The notes under the pieces were generated by a model. That model saw only the letters and a list, made by a program, of their open reading frames with translations. It did no database searches and had not been told where the DNA came from. A stretch of DNA of 64,000 nucleotides from Agrypnia vestita (taxonomy: Eukaryota > Arthropoda > Insecta > Trichoptera > Phryganeidae): NCBI GenBank assembly GCA_016648135.1, contig JADDOH010004053.1, forward strand, positions 18,054 to 82,053, read 5' to 3'. Every line of letters begins with the position of its first letter. Position 1 is the stretch's first letter. Below are positions 11,082 to 22,529 of the stretch, piece after piece. A program made the position numbers and the translations under genes.

Positions 11082-12896
11082 ATGCGAGGTATGTATTCTT
11101 ATATTTATTATTACTTATATTTTTCCGTTCGTTCAAGGAGGTTTTGTAAGTTTAAACATTCTATTTGTAAATTATGTAACGTGTCGGGACAGCTCGAGAA
11201 GGTATGTAGGAATAAGGAACAAAAAAAAGTTCAAGTCATTGATAAATACATAGGTAGTTCGATAAATACGGCGTCAGGTAATAATTCTAGTAAACCGATT
11301 ATGATCCAATTGCATATCGGTAGTAAACAATTAAATTGCATGGTTGATACAGGATCGAGTGTAAACGTATTACCTAAAAGGGTCTACGATGAAATTTTTT
11401 ATAATATTCCGTTGCTATCTACTGATATGAAATTGCATAGCTATGATAATACAAATTTTGTTTTATGTGGTAAATTGTTTTTAAACGTGTTGTTTAAACA
11501 TATCAGTCAACAGGTGGAATTCGTAGTAATTGAAAAAGGGTCAATGACCTTAGTTGGTAGACCGTTCATGGAACAGTTTGATATTCAAGTATCAGGAATT
11601 AACACTTTAAGTGAAACGGTGGACTCGTATATTAATTTATTAAATGACAGTGAAGTATTACGATTGGATGTACGAACAATTAGTGAATATACATGTAATG
11701 ATACGGTGTTACAACAAGTTTTAGACTTTTCGAGAACAAAATGGCCGGATAAAGTAAACAAAGAAGATGACATTTGGCATTTTTGGTTAAAAAGGTGGGA
11801 ATTGTCGATCAGTGATAATTGTATTTTTTGGAAACATAGATTAATCATACCTACAGAATTACGTAAACAAGTATTAGATATGCTTCACAGAGCTCATTTG
11901 GGATCGGGAAAAACAAAAGGGTTAGCGCGTGGTTATGTATACTGGCCAAGAATAGATAAAGATATTGAGAATCTTGTGGCGGCGTGTGACATATGTTCCA
12001 GAATAGGTTCTGGTCCACCGAAGGATAACCTTCACAGTTGGCCTTTACAAGAAAATGTGTGGTCACGTATTCATATTGATTTTTTTGGACCTGTAGCAGG
12101 GAAATGTTTTTTAGTTATTTGTGATGCGACTTCAAAATGGCTCGAATGTTTAGAAATGCCAAGAATAAACACGGTATGCACTATCGCGGCGTTAAAAAAA
12201 TTATTTACGCAATTCGGAGACGTGCAAGTCATTGTTTCGGATAACGGAACGGCGTTTATGTCAAACGAGTTCCAAAATTTTTGCCAGGAACGGGGAATAA
12301 AGCATTTGACATCGCCTGTATTTTCACCAGCCTCGAACGGTCAGGCTGAAAATACAGTTAAAACGTGTAAAAATTTTTTGAAGAAAATAACATTCGGTAA
12401 CAAGTTTCCGTCAGATTACGCGGATAAATTGGATAAATTTTTGATAGATTATAGAAATTCGCCACATAGTTCGTCAGGCTTGGAACCTGCGGTATTAATG
12501 TTTGGTAGAAGATTACGTACAACGTTCGACATGTTCATACCCATAGAAAAAGCGTGCAGTTCGAGAAAAGTGAACAAAGAAACGGTTAAGTGTTTAGAAA
12601 AAAGTCAGGACAGGCAATCTTTTTATTTTGGGGGGAGAAGGAGGAAATATTTGGATATTGAACAAAAATGTTTTGTTAAAGATTTCAGAGCAGTAAATAA
12701 GATTACATGGGTTCCAGGGAAAATTATAAAGAAAGTGGGGAATTCCATTTATTTGGTCGAAATTGAAGGTACTCATCAAGTATGGAAAAGGCATGTTAAT
12801 CAAATAAGAGCCACGGTTGATGTTGGAAAAAGGTTTCGACCGACTGAAGCTTCAAGGATTGCTTCATGGGTCGGACCGCTCCTCCAGGTTCGCTAA
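11082..12896 (+). CDS. Ty3/gypsy polyprotein fragment: zinc knuckle, protease, integrase; RT and RNase H absent
   Basis: 604 codons, uninterrupted. Order seen: degenerate gag zinc knuckle at residues 30-42 (C-x2-C-x4-Q-x4-C, the usual His is Gln); aspartic protease with catalytic D89-T-G-S-S and the flap/wing motif LVGRP at 157-161; then directly the linker and integrase, with zinc-binding H269/H272 and C302/C305, core triad D333, D387, E423 (35 residues between the last two), and a GPY/F-like C-terminal piece WVPGKIIK..V..S..YLVE..G..VWKRHVNQIR (543-576). About 500-600 residues of reverse transcriptase plus RNase H expected between protease and integrase are missing without breaking the frame (junction near residues 174-183). 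The most upstream ATG is used; the true gag start is lost. Followed by a polypurine tract and 3' LTR. It cannot replicate alone; protease and integrase motifs are intact. Closest in layout to the gypsy group annotated as K02A2.6-like. Confidence 0.9.
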   Translation: MRGMYSYIYYYLYFSVRSRRFCKFKHSICKLCNVSGQLEKVCRNKEQKKVQVIDKYIGSSINTASGNNSSKPIMIQLHIGSKQLNCMVDTGSSVNVLPKRVYDEIFYNIPLLSTDMKLHSYDNTNFVLCGKLFLNVLFKHISQQVEFVVIEKGSMTLVGRPFMEQFDIQVSGINTLSETVDSYINLLNDSEVLRLDVRTISEYTCNDTVLQQVLDFSRTKWPDKVNKEDDIWHFWLKRWELSISDNCIFWKHRLIIPTELRKQVLDMLHRAHLGSGKTKGLARGYVYWPRIDKDIENLVAACDICSRIGSGPPKDNLHSWPLQENVWSRIHIDFFGPVAGKCFLVICDATSKWLECLEMPRINTVCTIAALKKLFTQFGDVQVIVSDNGTAFMSNEFQNFCQERGIKHLTSPVFSPASNGQAENTVKTCKNFLKKITFGNKFPSDYADKLDKFLIDYRNSPHSSSGLEPAVLMFGRRLRTTFDMFIPIEKACSSRKVNKETVKCLEKSQDRQSFYFGGRRRKYLDIEQKCFVKDFRAVNKITWVPGKIIKKVGNSIYLVEIEGTHQVWKRHVNQIRATVDVGKRFRPTEASRIASWVGPLLQVR

Positions 12897-13032
12897 GGGT
12901 TGCTGACGGGTGCTTTCTGTTTCAGATGCAGTATCCGTGTGACCCCGCAGACAGAGGACACCTGCTCCGGAGGAGGGGCCTTCTCCACGGAAGATTTGTA
13001 GGAACCAGTAAAGGGGGGGTTCGAAAGATAAG

Positions 13033-13043
13033 TGTGGGGGAGG
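13033..13043 (+). other. Polypurine tract (plus-strand primer)
   Basis: GTGGGGGAGG immediately precedes the LTR start TGTGACG. A second G-run (AAAGGGGGGG) lies about 25 bp upstream. Confidence 0.65.
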
Positions 13044-13296
13044 TGTGACGAATGTGCGGACGCTTGGATGAGGGAGAGGCAAGCGTGCGAGCGAGACGAG
13101 TGAATGGCGCCCGTGCTGTTGCGCCGCACCGGGCAGAACGAGATTCACCGGGGTCCGAATCAGTTGTACATATTGTATTATAAAGTAGTGTCTCCAATAA
13201 ATGTTGTTACCTACGTAACGCGTATTACTAGAAGAACCCGATTATTCCCAAGTGCGGAGGCCGAGTTATATTGCCTACGCACGCAAGAACATCACA
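13044..13296 (+). mobile_element. 3' LTR of the gypsy fragment
   Basis: Begins TGTGA and can end TCACA at 13292-13296 (5-bp inverted termini, about 253 bp). It is GC-rich in its first half and carries a CCAATAAATG polyadenylation-type signal near 13194. No matching 5' LTR was found upstream, so the insertion is 5'-truncated and no target duplication can be scored. The exact right end is a judgement. Confidence 0.6.
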
Positions 13297-14269
13297 CATA
13301 CAATAAATAAAGAACAAAATTTAAAAACTTTAAAAATGTTTTACAAAAGAAAAAAACAAAGAGCAACCTTATTATATTTTTTCGTCGTTAGACTGCTCTC
13401 ACCTCTGAGCTTCTATGAATCAATTGATGTGCGACAGATTTACAAATTGCTTTTTTATTCCAAAGCCGCTTATTCGCCCTCCAATTCTCTTGCCATTTTC
13501 AATCAGTCACTTAAAAAGGGAAAGTTATTTTATGTAGACCAATAAACACTTCTGTTAACATTTGGTATTTTTGCTTTTTTGTACAATTTGTCTTCACGTG
13601 TGACATTTTTCCTTTCATTTTTTTTAATATTAAAAGCACTGGCGTTTGAGTTAGTATTTTGTCAAGATTTCCTAAAGGGAGTGTTTCTCGTCATGTAAAC
13701 TATCGAGCTGCGGATCCGCTCCCCCGTCAACTTTTTCAAAGCTGGGTAAGCGAGACTGTCAAAATACACTTCTTGAAGGTATATTGTCGCAGGGAAAAAT
13801 CAATATCACGGTAGTTTAACAGGCTAAGGCGAAAAATGTATTTTCGCTGCTACGCTCTGCCTGAAAAATCAAAATTTACGATAAAATTTTTACAGACGCG
13901 AATGAAATTCATGTAAACAGACGTGAACGACGTTGAATAAAACATTTTTAGATTGACAGGAACCGGAAAACAATTCTTTCCATCAGTCACAAGTTTCTCA
14001 AAGAATTTGATATCCTTCGATACCACACGAACACATCAGTAAATTAATCGCAACATTTAAAACAGATTTAATTTAATCAAGTTAAAAATTTACTTTGTTT
14101 TTGTAATCACTTGAGTTTACATATTTATCCAATCTGTATATAAAACAATCGTTTTCTTTTCTCTCTTCTAATCAGAGTTAAAAAATATATTTAAAAAACA
14201 AAAACATTAAATTATTAAAATTTGTTGGCAAAAGTGATTTTTAGAATTTATATCCCACTACAAACTAAT
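13297..14269. other. Unassigned
   Basis: No gene recognised. The 97-codon frame 13252-13545 overlaps the LTR end and has no family features. 13680-13880 is GC-richer and looks repeat-like, without a second copy in the window. Confidence 0.4.
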
Positions 14270-14640
14270 TTTAAAATTAAAATCCATTAAAATATATGAC
14301 AAAACTCTTAGCTGGATCCAAAACTTTCTTCATGTTCATCGAAAATACATCACAAAACGTAAAAATAAATTAGATGCTAAGCCCACTGCTAAGCACCAAT
14401 TTTGGAATACCCCAAGGGACACTTTTGGGCCCACTATTCATTATAATTTATGTCAACGACATCTTCAAACTAAAATTGACCGAAACAATTACATCATATG
14501 CTTATCACAGTACTATCATTGTAAGAGGAAATTACTGGAATACATCAAACGAACATAAATATTTTAAAAGTCTTGTTCAATAATAATTTACACTTGATAA
14601 ACTCAGATAAAACCTTATACATTTCAAATTAAAAATACAA
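14270..14640 (+). pseudogene. LINE reverse transcriptase relic (YADD region mutated)
   Basis: The run FGIPQGTLLGPLFIIIYVND (from about 14401) is the conserved RT block before the active site, and the active-site YADD has become YAYH. Upstream sequence keeps remnants of the preceding RT block (YDKTLSWIQNFLHVHRKYIT), and downstream an S-D-K-T-L-Y-I piece fits the block after the active site. Multiple stops and frame changes. A Jockey/CR1-like non-LTR RT in plus orientation, inactive. Confidence 0.75.
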
Positions 14641-15343
14641 AAATATCGGCCAAATATAAAATTTATTATCCGTAATAACAACAGTAAGAAAATTAAATAC
14701 AACGACACACGTCCAATCATAAATATAAAAAAAAATGTAATTAAATATCTCTGTTATAAAAGATCAAAAACTACAACGGCACAGCCACATCAAGGAATTT
14801 GTCAAAAAATGAGAAAGTGCATCATAAGATTGAGAAACATTTTATGTGTGAATTTTTAATGTTCCGTGTAAGTTAGTGTAGTGATAGCCGATATTTTATA
14901 GAAAAAATTACAAGATATTTACCATAAATAATACCTACAAACATGAAATATTCAAAATAAATTTAAGTAACACCACAATTATCAAATCCTTTTTCAGTCC
15001 GACAACACTGAAAATTGCGTAAATTTATATTAACGTTTCTCACAATGTACATTTATATCAATTCTCGTACGTAACAGTTTAAATTTATCGTCATCATCAA
15101 AAAAGGGTTATGTATCTTACTTGAAAAATGACGCCATAAATCCACTGCCATCTGTGTATTCACCAAATACAAACGTTGTTGGCTGTATCTATGTATGGTT
15201 TTTATAAACTATTTACCTTTTTATGCTTCAATGCATTACCTAGATATTAAATATTCAGTAGGCCGTAACATAAGATGCCATCAAGCCGAAAGCAGATAAA
15301 TTGGGTATAACCGTGAGAAAAACACATTTCTGTACTGACTTTA
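14641..15343. other. AT-rich, unassigned
   Basis: May include the decayed 3' part of the LINE relic above; no clear boundary or tail is visible. Confidence 0.4.
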
Positions 15344-16035
15344 TTAGTAGTACACATTTTACACGTACTCGTAGGTATACCACGTAAAAGTGTAATTTTA
15401 ATACGTATTCGTAGGTCTACCAATAAGCGTATATTAACTTATTTAATGTTTAATAAATAAGATAAAAATTATTCGATATGATGCAAGATAAAAAAACTAC
15501 TTTGGCTTCAAAAAAGTACAAGGTAAAAAAATATATATTAAAGCTAAGTACCTAATCTTACCTAAAGACCTGCTCTATAATTTTCATAAAAAAATATTAC
15601 TTATAAAAAATATATAAATAAAAAAAAACCGTACTCCTAGATTTTCCTATAAGTGTGCATTTTACATGTGCTCTTAGGTTTGTTTATCTATGAGTGTACT
15701 TTTTATTCGTATTCGTAGGTTTATTATAGCTAGACCGCATTCAAAAGAATGTGTCAAAATAAGTTTTTCTAGTAAGTAAGTAACCTTTTTAAAACTAAAA
15801 AATACTTATTTATTTGGAATTCCATATTGAGGCTTGTAATATGGATTTTTCAGGCAACTGTCCTCCGCTTACTTCTTACCGGACAATGCTAGGGAATGGT
15901 CTTTTGATTATGGTCAACCTATTATAATAAGTGTATTTTAATACGTGCTCGTAGATTTACCTATAAGTGTACTTTTTATACGTGTTCGTAGGTTTGCCAA
16001 TAAATGTATTTTTTACAGATCCTCGCAGGTAAGTG
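15344..16035 (+). repeat. Dispersed ~44-bp minisatellite in three blocks
   Basis: A unit of the form TATAAGTGTACTTTTTATACG followed by TRYTCGTAGGTTTACC recurs in pairs or threes at about 15344-15425, 15630-15725 and 15925-16035, separated by unrelated AT-rich DNA. Units differ by 5-10 substitutions. Confidence 0.65.
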
Positions 16036-16549
16036 CATTAATATTTACACTTTTATATTGTGAGCAAATGTTACTTTTGAAAATTTAAAATAATAATCAA
16101 ACGCTCAGATAATATGAATATAGGAAATTATATTAATGCAACGGGTTTAGAAGAAATGGAATAGTCTGAAGACATCAAAATTAATAACAATTTAAACATA
16201 AGTTAATGAGAAAAATCTGTTAAAAGAGAATATTTAAGAGTTATAAAAAGTTGAGCTGCATTTCCAAAGTAACATAATATTACGTTACAAAGATACAAAG
16301 TAAAACATAATATTACGTTAATTCACATACCACATTGATTAAAGAACTGGCGATAACTTGATGAGAAAAGCCTTTGAATCATATGAACATTCTTTTCTTC
16401 TCTCTCTCTCTCTCGTCTAGACCTTTTTTAACGAGTTAACACAATAGTTTCACATATTACAGAACAATAATATTGTTTGAAACAGGCGGCTAAATATTCT
16501 TTCTGTGCATACAAATACTTATACAACAAATATAAAGTAAAAAAAATGC
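16036..16549. other. AT-rich, unassigned
   Basis: A (CT)n run at about 16397-16414 and two copies of ACATAATATTACGTTA (near 16270 and 16306). No coding signal. Confidence 0.45.
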
Positions 16550-16760
16550 ACTTTATATTCCCAATTATAATAATTTCGTTATCTATCCGTCTGTCGTATC
16601 TTTATGTAACGTCCATAATTTATTTAAAAAAAACTTTTTTCTCTTTTTTTATTACTTTTATTTGTTTTTATTTTTTATTATTATTATTTTATAAATAAAT
16701 AAATACTTATTCTTTAGGAACCGTCATGTAAAAGTACCGTCATTTTTGACGGGTTATAGC
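16550..16760 (+). repeat. Dispersed repeat D, copy 1
   Basis: Shares CCCAATTATAAxAATTTCGTT, a poly-pyrimidine centre, TAAATAAATACTTATTxxTT and AGGAACCGxCATGTAAAA..GTCATTTTxxxGGGTT..GCTAGT with 39440-39665. The hydrophobic 73-codon frame here is an artefact of the T-rich centre. Confidence 0.6.
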
Positions 16761-18190
16761 TAGTACTCAGTAAACGCTTAGTTAATGTGTATTAGTCATA
16801 AAAGACTTCAAAATATCGAACAAGAAAACAAAAAAGTAAACTTGATTTATTGTTTAGTAAGATATTTTTAATTTCATTGATTTGGTATCGTATTTTATGG
16901 ACCAAAGTTAATATTTTTTTAAATAAAACGACATACATTACAGTGCATTGTCATAGAAAATACACAAATACTGAAAATCACCCTAGTCAAGAAATTCTCA
17001 ATTATTTGATTTGGAAACAAACAAATAAACGAACAAATTGTGTAATGACAAAATAGACGATGTCTAACAAAATGTACTGGTTTGGTTTTAGATTTGATTT
17101 TCTTATAAAATCTATCCCTGTTCCTACCTAAAAGACATCAATCAGCCTTGATTATTAAATTACACAAGACCTTAAGAAGTTATCCTTTAAAAAATACAAC
17201 CGTGCTATAGATAAAATGGTTAGGTCAGGTTAGGATCTGCAATGAATTTTTTTAACATAACTTTTTGTCGATTGTGGGCAAAGCGTTGCCCTATCATTTA
17301 TTCTGCTAAATATCCTTTTCTTCTCAGTGGAGTAAATGCGTAAGTAGTCTTATGGCAAAGAGGAAAGTAAAGCCATTTGTCATGACCCTTTTGGAGTCAG
17401 CAATTATTTGTGCGCTGAAATCACCCCGTTCGATACGTTATACACTCCTTTGATATAGATTTTCATGTTGTTATTTGAAAAAATATAACATATAATATAA
17501 AAACAACTTATATATACATATACACATTTTTTATTTACTGTACTTATACCCCCATCTGGTAACACAATTTCCACTTATTCTTATGTTTCGTATTCCAGTA
17601 TTCCTTATGTTTTGGAAAAATCTGAACTATTTGGTTTATAGAACAGCTGTCATATTTTGATCTATGCAGTTTTATGTAATTTTAAAGGATATAAAATTGA
17701 TGGATATCTTATTATTTTGTCTACATGTCATCTATTGGTAAATATAAAAATTTCATTGTCTATTTGTCCCGTAAGTCCGTAACTTCCTAGAATTCGCAGC
17801 TTAAAAACGAAATTATACCTCTGGAGAGAGACTGGTCGATAGCCACCATCGCTTATCCGTGGCCCATCAAATATATACTTTACATATTATACATTATAAA
17901 AACTAGGTTAAGCTAAGACGCGAAGGAAATTGAAAATAATTTTGGTATCAGGTACTGGACTATAGCGGACCATACCAAAAATTTTAATAATACATCAAAA
18001 GTGTTTTCTGAAGTACAACAATCATTATATTCAAACATATATATCTTGCAATACAAAATAATGATATTTACGATAATATTCTGATATATTTTATAAATAG
18101 GTAATTTTATTTTATTTTTGATGTGTATTTCAATCTGATTTAAGTTTGCAAATTGGAAACTTTTCCGCCGCGCTAAAATGTTCAGTAGTT
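16761..18190. other. AT-rich, unassigned
   Basis: No supported gene. GGTTAGGTCAGGTTAGG at about 17218-17234 is a short match to the insect telomere-type TTAGG pattern and is probably chance or a scrambled interstitial remnant. Confidence 0.45.
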
Positions 18191-18194
18191 TTTC

Positions 18195-18545
18195 AGATTT
18201 ATAAAAGTAGGAACTTTGGTGACATATCCAATTATAGACCGATATTGCTATTGAGAGTTCTTTCAAAAATTGTAAAAAAGATTTCTATCTAGAAATCTTT
18301 TTTACATCTGTAAGGAAGAATGCCCACGAAACTAGATGATCTTGGGCACCCTCCCCAAAGCAACATTCTCTCTTATTTGATTTTTTTTTTTTTAAATAAT
18401 TAGCGTAAGAAGTAGAGCCTATAAGTTGTTTGAGGGTTCTGTCTTATGGTTGTTGAAAAATATAGCAAGACTATAACGAAAACATATGGTATTCCGCAGG
18501 AACGCATTTTAGACCCAATTTGTTTCGAGGGTGAAACGTAGAAAT
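18195..18545 (+). pseudogene. LINE reverse transcriptase relic with internal loss
   Basis: At about 18216 the plus strand reads FGDISNYRPILLLRVLSKIV, the conserved opening block of LINE reverse transcriptases (N-Y-R-P-I-S-L-L-x-x-x-x-K). Some 200 bp later YGIPQERILDPICF corresponds to the G-x-P-Q-G-S-x-L-G-P-L-L-F block. Residues normally between them are largely gone and replaced by AT-rich DNA, and the last block is mutated (Q-G-S to Q-E-R). Inactive. Confidence 0.7.
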
Positions 18546-18939
18546 AAGCTAATACTCGTGCAAAGGTAAGGTTAGGAAAGGCAAAAAGTGGCTCGATACT
18601 AATCTTCTAAACACTAGACATAAAAAATTAAATGATAATAACTGTAAAACAATGGAGAAAACGACTGATTCATGTCATTGTGAAAAATTTACCTGAGTCA
18701 AAACAATCCAGCACTTAGTAGCATTGATCAATGATTTTCTTAACTTGAAGGAGAATATTATGAACCTAGCGGGATGTACAAGATTTAAATTTTATTATTA
18801 TTATAATTTTTATATTTGGGCACAGTGTTTGTCAGATACGATAACAAGCTTATGTGTACATTTTAATTTAGACAACATTTAAGACACTGCATTACAGACC
18901 ATACTAATATAATATGAAATGTTCTTGTTTCGAAAAATT
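18546..18939. other. Unassigned
   Basis: No supported gene or repeat. Confidence 0.4.
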
Positions 18940-19065
18940 TGATAATGTGTGAATGTTTTTACGATGGAATTGGTGAACGTTGAATTGTGTAGAGTGATCA
19001 CTTAGGCCAGCTCGTACATGTTTTAAGCCCTGAGCCATCGTAGAATAGACTTCTATATAATTATT
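18940..19065 (-). repeat. Diverged copy of the 2.7-4.3 kb fold-back family
   Basis: On the minus strand it shares the order TAGAAGTC, GTGATCACT, TACACAATT, AACGTTCACCAATTCCA with the unit of the large palindrome. Shorter and strongly diverged. Confidence 0.55.
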
Positions 19066-20101
19066 CCATATAATATAATTTATCCTCAATTAATAAATAA
19101 TAATGCCTGCCAAAAGTAAAACAAATTGGTTACACTTCAATCGAAAAAATTCTGCTCTACAAGATACTCTATGTGTTTATACGTTACAGTTATTATTTTA
19201 TTTATTTCTGGGCATTCAAAATGGAATGTCAATTAGATAAAAGTGAACCCTTTTGACTCCTCATTCTATTCTAATGTCGAATTATTCGAGTCAATACCGG
19301 GTGGTTCTATCGCAGAGGCATCGAAAAGCTTACAGGACGTTGGCAAAATCTTATGAATAAAAAAGGAGAATACATTATTGACTATTTTTTTTTATTTTAA
19401 ATTTTTTATTTTCTCCGGTTTCATCATTTGAAAAAAAGAACAACTAGTGTTAACATCTTTTATATGGGCACAACATATATTCAAATAGGTAGATGTCAGT
19501 TCAAAACATCGCTGTCCAATATTCCTAGCTATAATCAACACAAAAATAATGAAAAATTCCACTTAACTAAAGAGGCGTAAACAATTAACTTTTAGAGTCA
19601 CTAAAATATTTTATTACTTCCCTTTAATTGTGTATATATCCTTTAATTGTGTATATAATAATATCCCCAATAATAATATTTTTTTGTTCGTACGTAACTT
19701 CCTAGAATCCATTAGCTGATCACATTCCGTTTCCGAGATTAGTATGATTTCAAAAATTTTAATAAAATACTGCGAAAAAGATTTTTTTTGAATTAATATT
19801 TAGATTTTTTTAATATTTCAGTTTAATCAAACCAGTTTACCATATTTCAATTAAATCAACAAAAATACAAGTGCATCCATTATTATATCTTATAGGTATG
19901 TCATTTATATTGATCATTAATTAAAATATATAATTCTCTATGTAACAATTCACTAACGCTACCAGATCGCACTAATAATTATTATAATTATTGAGGTATA
20001 ATGTAGATAAAAATGAGATATAGGAAGCAAATAAGCATAATATTCACCATGAGCGTTATCAAGACTGCGCTTTATAAACATTTTCTTCGCAACCAATGGT
20101 A
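19066..20101. other. AT-rich, unassigned
   Basis: A tandem duplication of CCTTTAATTGTGTATATA at about 19621-19660. Nothing else recognisable. Confidence 0.45.
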
Positions 20102-20174
20102 TCCCCTATATGGTAAAGCGGCTAGCATATCTGGCTTTCACCCAGGGGGCTCGTGTTCGATTCCCGGTAGCGGA
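20102..20174 (+). pseudogene. tRNA-Glu(UUC)-like sequence, probable retroposed pseudogene or SINE head
   Basis: A 73-nt cloverleaf-like sequence with an intact anticodon arm (stem TCTGG/CCAGG; anticodon TTC at 20137-20139), a good A box (TGGTAAAGCGG) and a nearly perfect B box (TGTTCGATTCC). The acceptor stem TCCCCTA/TAGCGGA has one mismatch, the T stem is poorly paired and the D-arm spacing is irregular. An A-rich tail (GGAAAAAAAA) follows. A functional gene is unlikely. Confidence 0.6.
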
Positions 20175-20704
20175 AAAAAAATCGCATTTTATTTTTATTT
20201 TACTTTGACATTATTCTGTTTTATTTATAAAATTAATTATTTAATTATGTTGTTGCCTTAGTTTTACGCACGCACCATCAGTAGGTACCATTAACTGCCG
20301 GCAGGAAAAATATTTAAAAAGTGTTCAGTTATTTTGATAAAAGTCGTTATTACTATTTCATGGGTGTCGATTATGAATATACTAGTACTTTATGTTTACA
20401 TCTAGTACTTTATAAATGACATCGTCTAAGCATTACGAAAAAAGAGCTTTTCTTAAATATGCAAAAATCAAGCAACGTAGCCAGGAAAAGCCGAACTTAT
20501 CATAGTTGACCTAATGTATCACACATAAAAAAGTTATTGTTATTAGATATCACATTATTGCAATTGCAGCCACCTCTCATACGAAACGACATAAAATATG
20601 CCAATAAATATCATTGAACTAGCCGTACCTGTGAAAAATCGGGGAATTAATAATAACGACTTGCCTTTTACGTGACCGCGCCCTGATTGCGTGTTACACT
20701 CTAA
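20175..20704. other. Unassigned
   Basis: No gene recognised. Confidence 0.45.
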
Positions 20705-20845
20705 TTTAAAACCAAATTAATTAATCAATTAGAAAGACATACAGAAAAATCAAATCCACGAAAAAATATTTGCTGCTACCGGTATTCGAACCATGGATCT
20801 CCTCCTATCCGGGGCAGGCGCGTTATCTAATTACGCTATAGCGGC
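20705..20845 (-). mobile_element. tRNA-Arg-derived SINE
   Basis: On the minus strand a tRNA-like head (20772-20845, 74 nt) has acceptor GCCGCTA/TAGCAGC, a well-paired D stem (GCGT/ACGC), an anticodon loop compatible with CCG and a B box GGTTCGAATACC. It is followed by a body AAATATTTTTTCGTGGATTTG and a tail CTAATTGATTAATTAATTTG. The same head and body recur at 35329-35465, and partial copies lie at 35085-35160 and 54325-54395, which makes this a SINE family rather than a tRNA gene. Confidence 0.7.
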
Positions 20846-22150
20846 CTTGCGCACATCCGTGAATATATCGACCTAATCTGTGAGTCTTATTTATTAATTG
20901 ATTAACATATATTATCCATTTTTAGAGCAATTTCACTGTTTCTGGTACGGTAGGCACAAATTAATTTGTGTAACTGCCGCTAGGGGACGCCAGAATTAAC
21001 CGTTTAAATTCATTTTTATTTTTTGACACCTTTGATACAATACACATCTATCTAAAGTCTAAATCTAAATCTAAAGTCTTAATTCCAGCAATTTACGGAC
21101 TTTACGAACGGACGGACGGACAGATAGAGATACAGAGAAATTATAATGTTTGATGATTTGCTAGTCACTTCATGGTACAACATTTTAAATAAAAAAAATT
21201 TACCTAAACTTTCACTATGGTTTCAAGAGGAGTAGTCCCTCTAATCATAATATACAATTATTAACTAACATAAATATAGATTTGTGTCAATCTATTCAGG
21301 TAGGGCAATTTTTTTGGTTGTTAACAATAACAAAAAAGTGCTCTTTACTATTCTAGGATCATAGGCGAATAATCCTAAGATAAGGGAGTTTAATTTGCAA
21401 AGCGATATTATTTTTAAGTGTTTTCTCCGGATTTAAATTCCATGGAATTTCAACGGGTTTCTGCTTGTTCATTATCATCATTGAGGAACAGAATTACGTA
21501 GTTTTAATTTGTGAGTATCGAAATAATGGTTTTTATCAATTGTGTGGTTGCCGAATTCCGAGTTGTTTATTTTTTAGGCAATGCAGATATTATTAAAAGA
21601 GCAGTTATTGCAATGCAGATATTATCACAGAGTTTAAATAAAATAAAAAATACATAATATTTTTAAATCGCGACAAGAAATTTTACCTTATCGAATCAAT
21701 ATAATTATGAATTTGTGAGAATATTATGTTATATTTAGAGTCATAAAATATCGTTACGTAATTTGACTGTCACTTGATTGACTTTGGTACTTAAAAATAC
21801 CCTTCTTTCCAAAGATAACACTTATTCTGTCAGACTTCGTGGAAGGTCTCAAAGGACTTACCTGAGAGGGTAAGTAGGAAAGCAGGGAATATCTTACCTG
21901 AGATGCAGATTAAATGAAAACTCGGATCTCTATGTTAAATCCTATTTCCAAAGCTAGAAGACGAGGAAATATTATGCAACAATTACCTCTGTTTTTTATT
22001 AATTATTTCATTCTGACAACGAAAATAAGGTTCTGTTCAGTATATGATTAATATAGTATACAAGAGTTGAAACTCACTAAATAAAAAAAACTCACTAAAA
22101 TAAAACTAAGATGAATTTTTCGGCCAAAGAAAAAACAAATATTTAAACGA
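20846..22150. other. Unassigned
   Basis: GGACGGACGGAC short repeat at 21110-21121; a GC-richer patch at 21826-21905. No supported gene. Confidence 0.4.
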
Positions 22151-22158
22151 AAAAAATT

Positions 22159-22529
22159 TTGATGCTACATTTTTGTTCAATTTATGAGACATCTCTAAAA
22201 ATATTGGAACCCACATCCCATCACTCAAACCTAAAACTGCGGGCAAAAAGGTTCCGGAAGAAGGAAAACTTCCTGGCTAAAGAATTTAAGTTCACGTTCC
22301 AACTATTTCGAGCGACTCTAAATAAAACCTTGCCAAACCTTTTGCAATTAAAATCGTTTTCCAAAAATGCCTTTTCCAAAAGAAAGGTTGGTTTCTTTTC
22401 AAAAATTAAGCCATGATCGCCGGTTGTGTTAGTCAATACAGAAAGCAATAAGCCTGCTAGTATTTTATTGCTTTCCTTCTGCCTCATCCTCAATTCCGAC
22501 CATCTCACCCTTTCTCCATTTAGCTCCAC
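22159..22529. other. Overlapping unassigned open frames on both strands
   Basis: Plus frame 22159-22416 (85 codons) and minus frame 22221-22529 (102 codons) overlap in a less AT-rich patch. Neither contains a motif I recognise, neither has neighbouring exon signals, and they cannot both be real. Recorded as possible transposon or exon residue only. Confidence 0.2.

Noticed and set aside
12864..13197. Three overlapping minus-strand frames of 78-94 codons
   Set aside because: Antisense shadows of the GC-rich gypsy 3' end and LTR.
16477..16698. Hydrophobic 73-codon open frame resembling a membrane protein
   Set aside because: It falls in the T-rich centre of dispersed repeat D; poly-T codes for Phe and Leu, and the homologous copy at 39.5 kb has no such frame.
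17216..17236. Telomeric repeat tract (TTAGG-type)
   Set aside because: Only two or three imperfect units; the tract at 32656-32705 is a better, though still degenerate, case.
20102..20174. Functional tRNA-Glu gene
   Set aside because: Acceptor and T-stem mismatches and an A-rich tail point to a retroposed copy; a covariance search would settle it.
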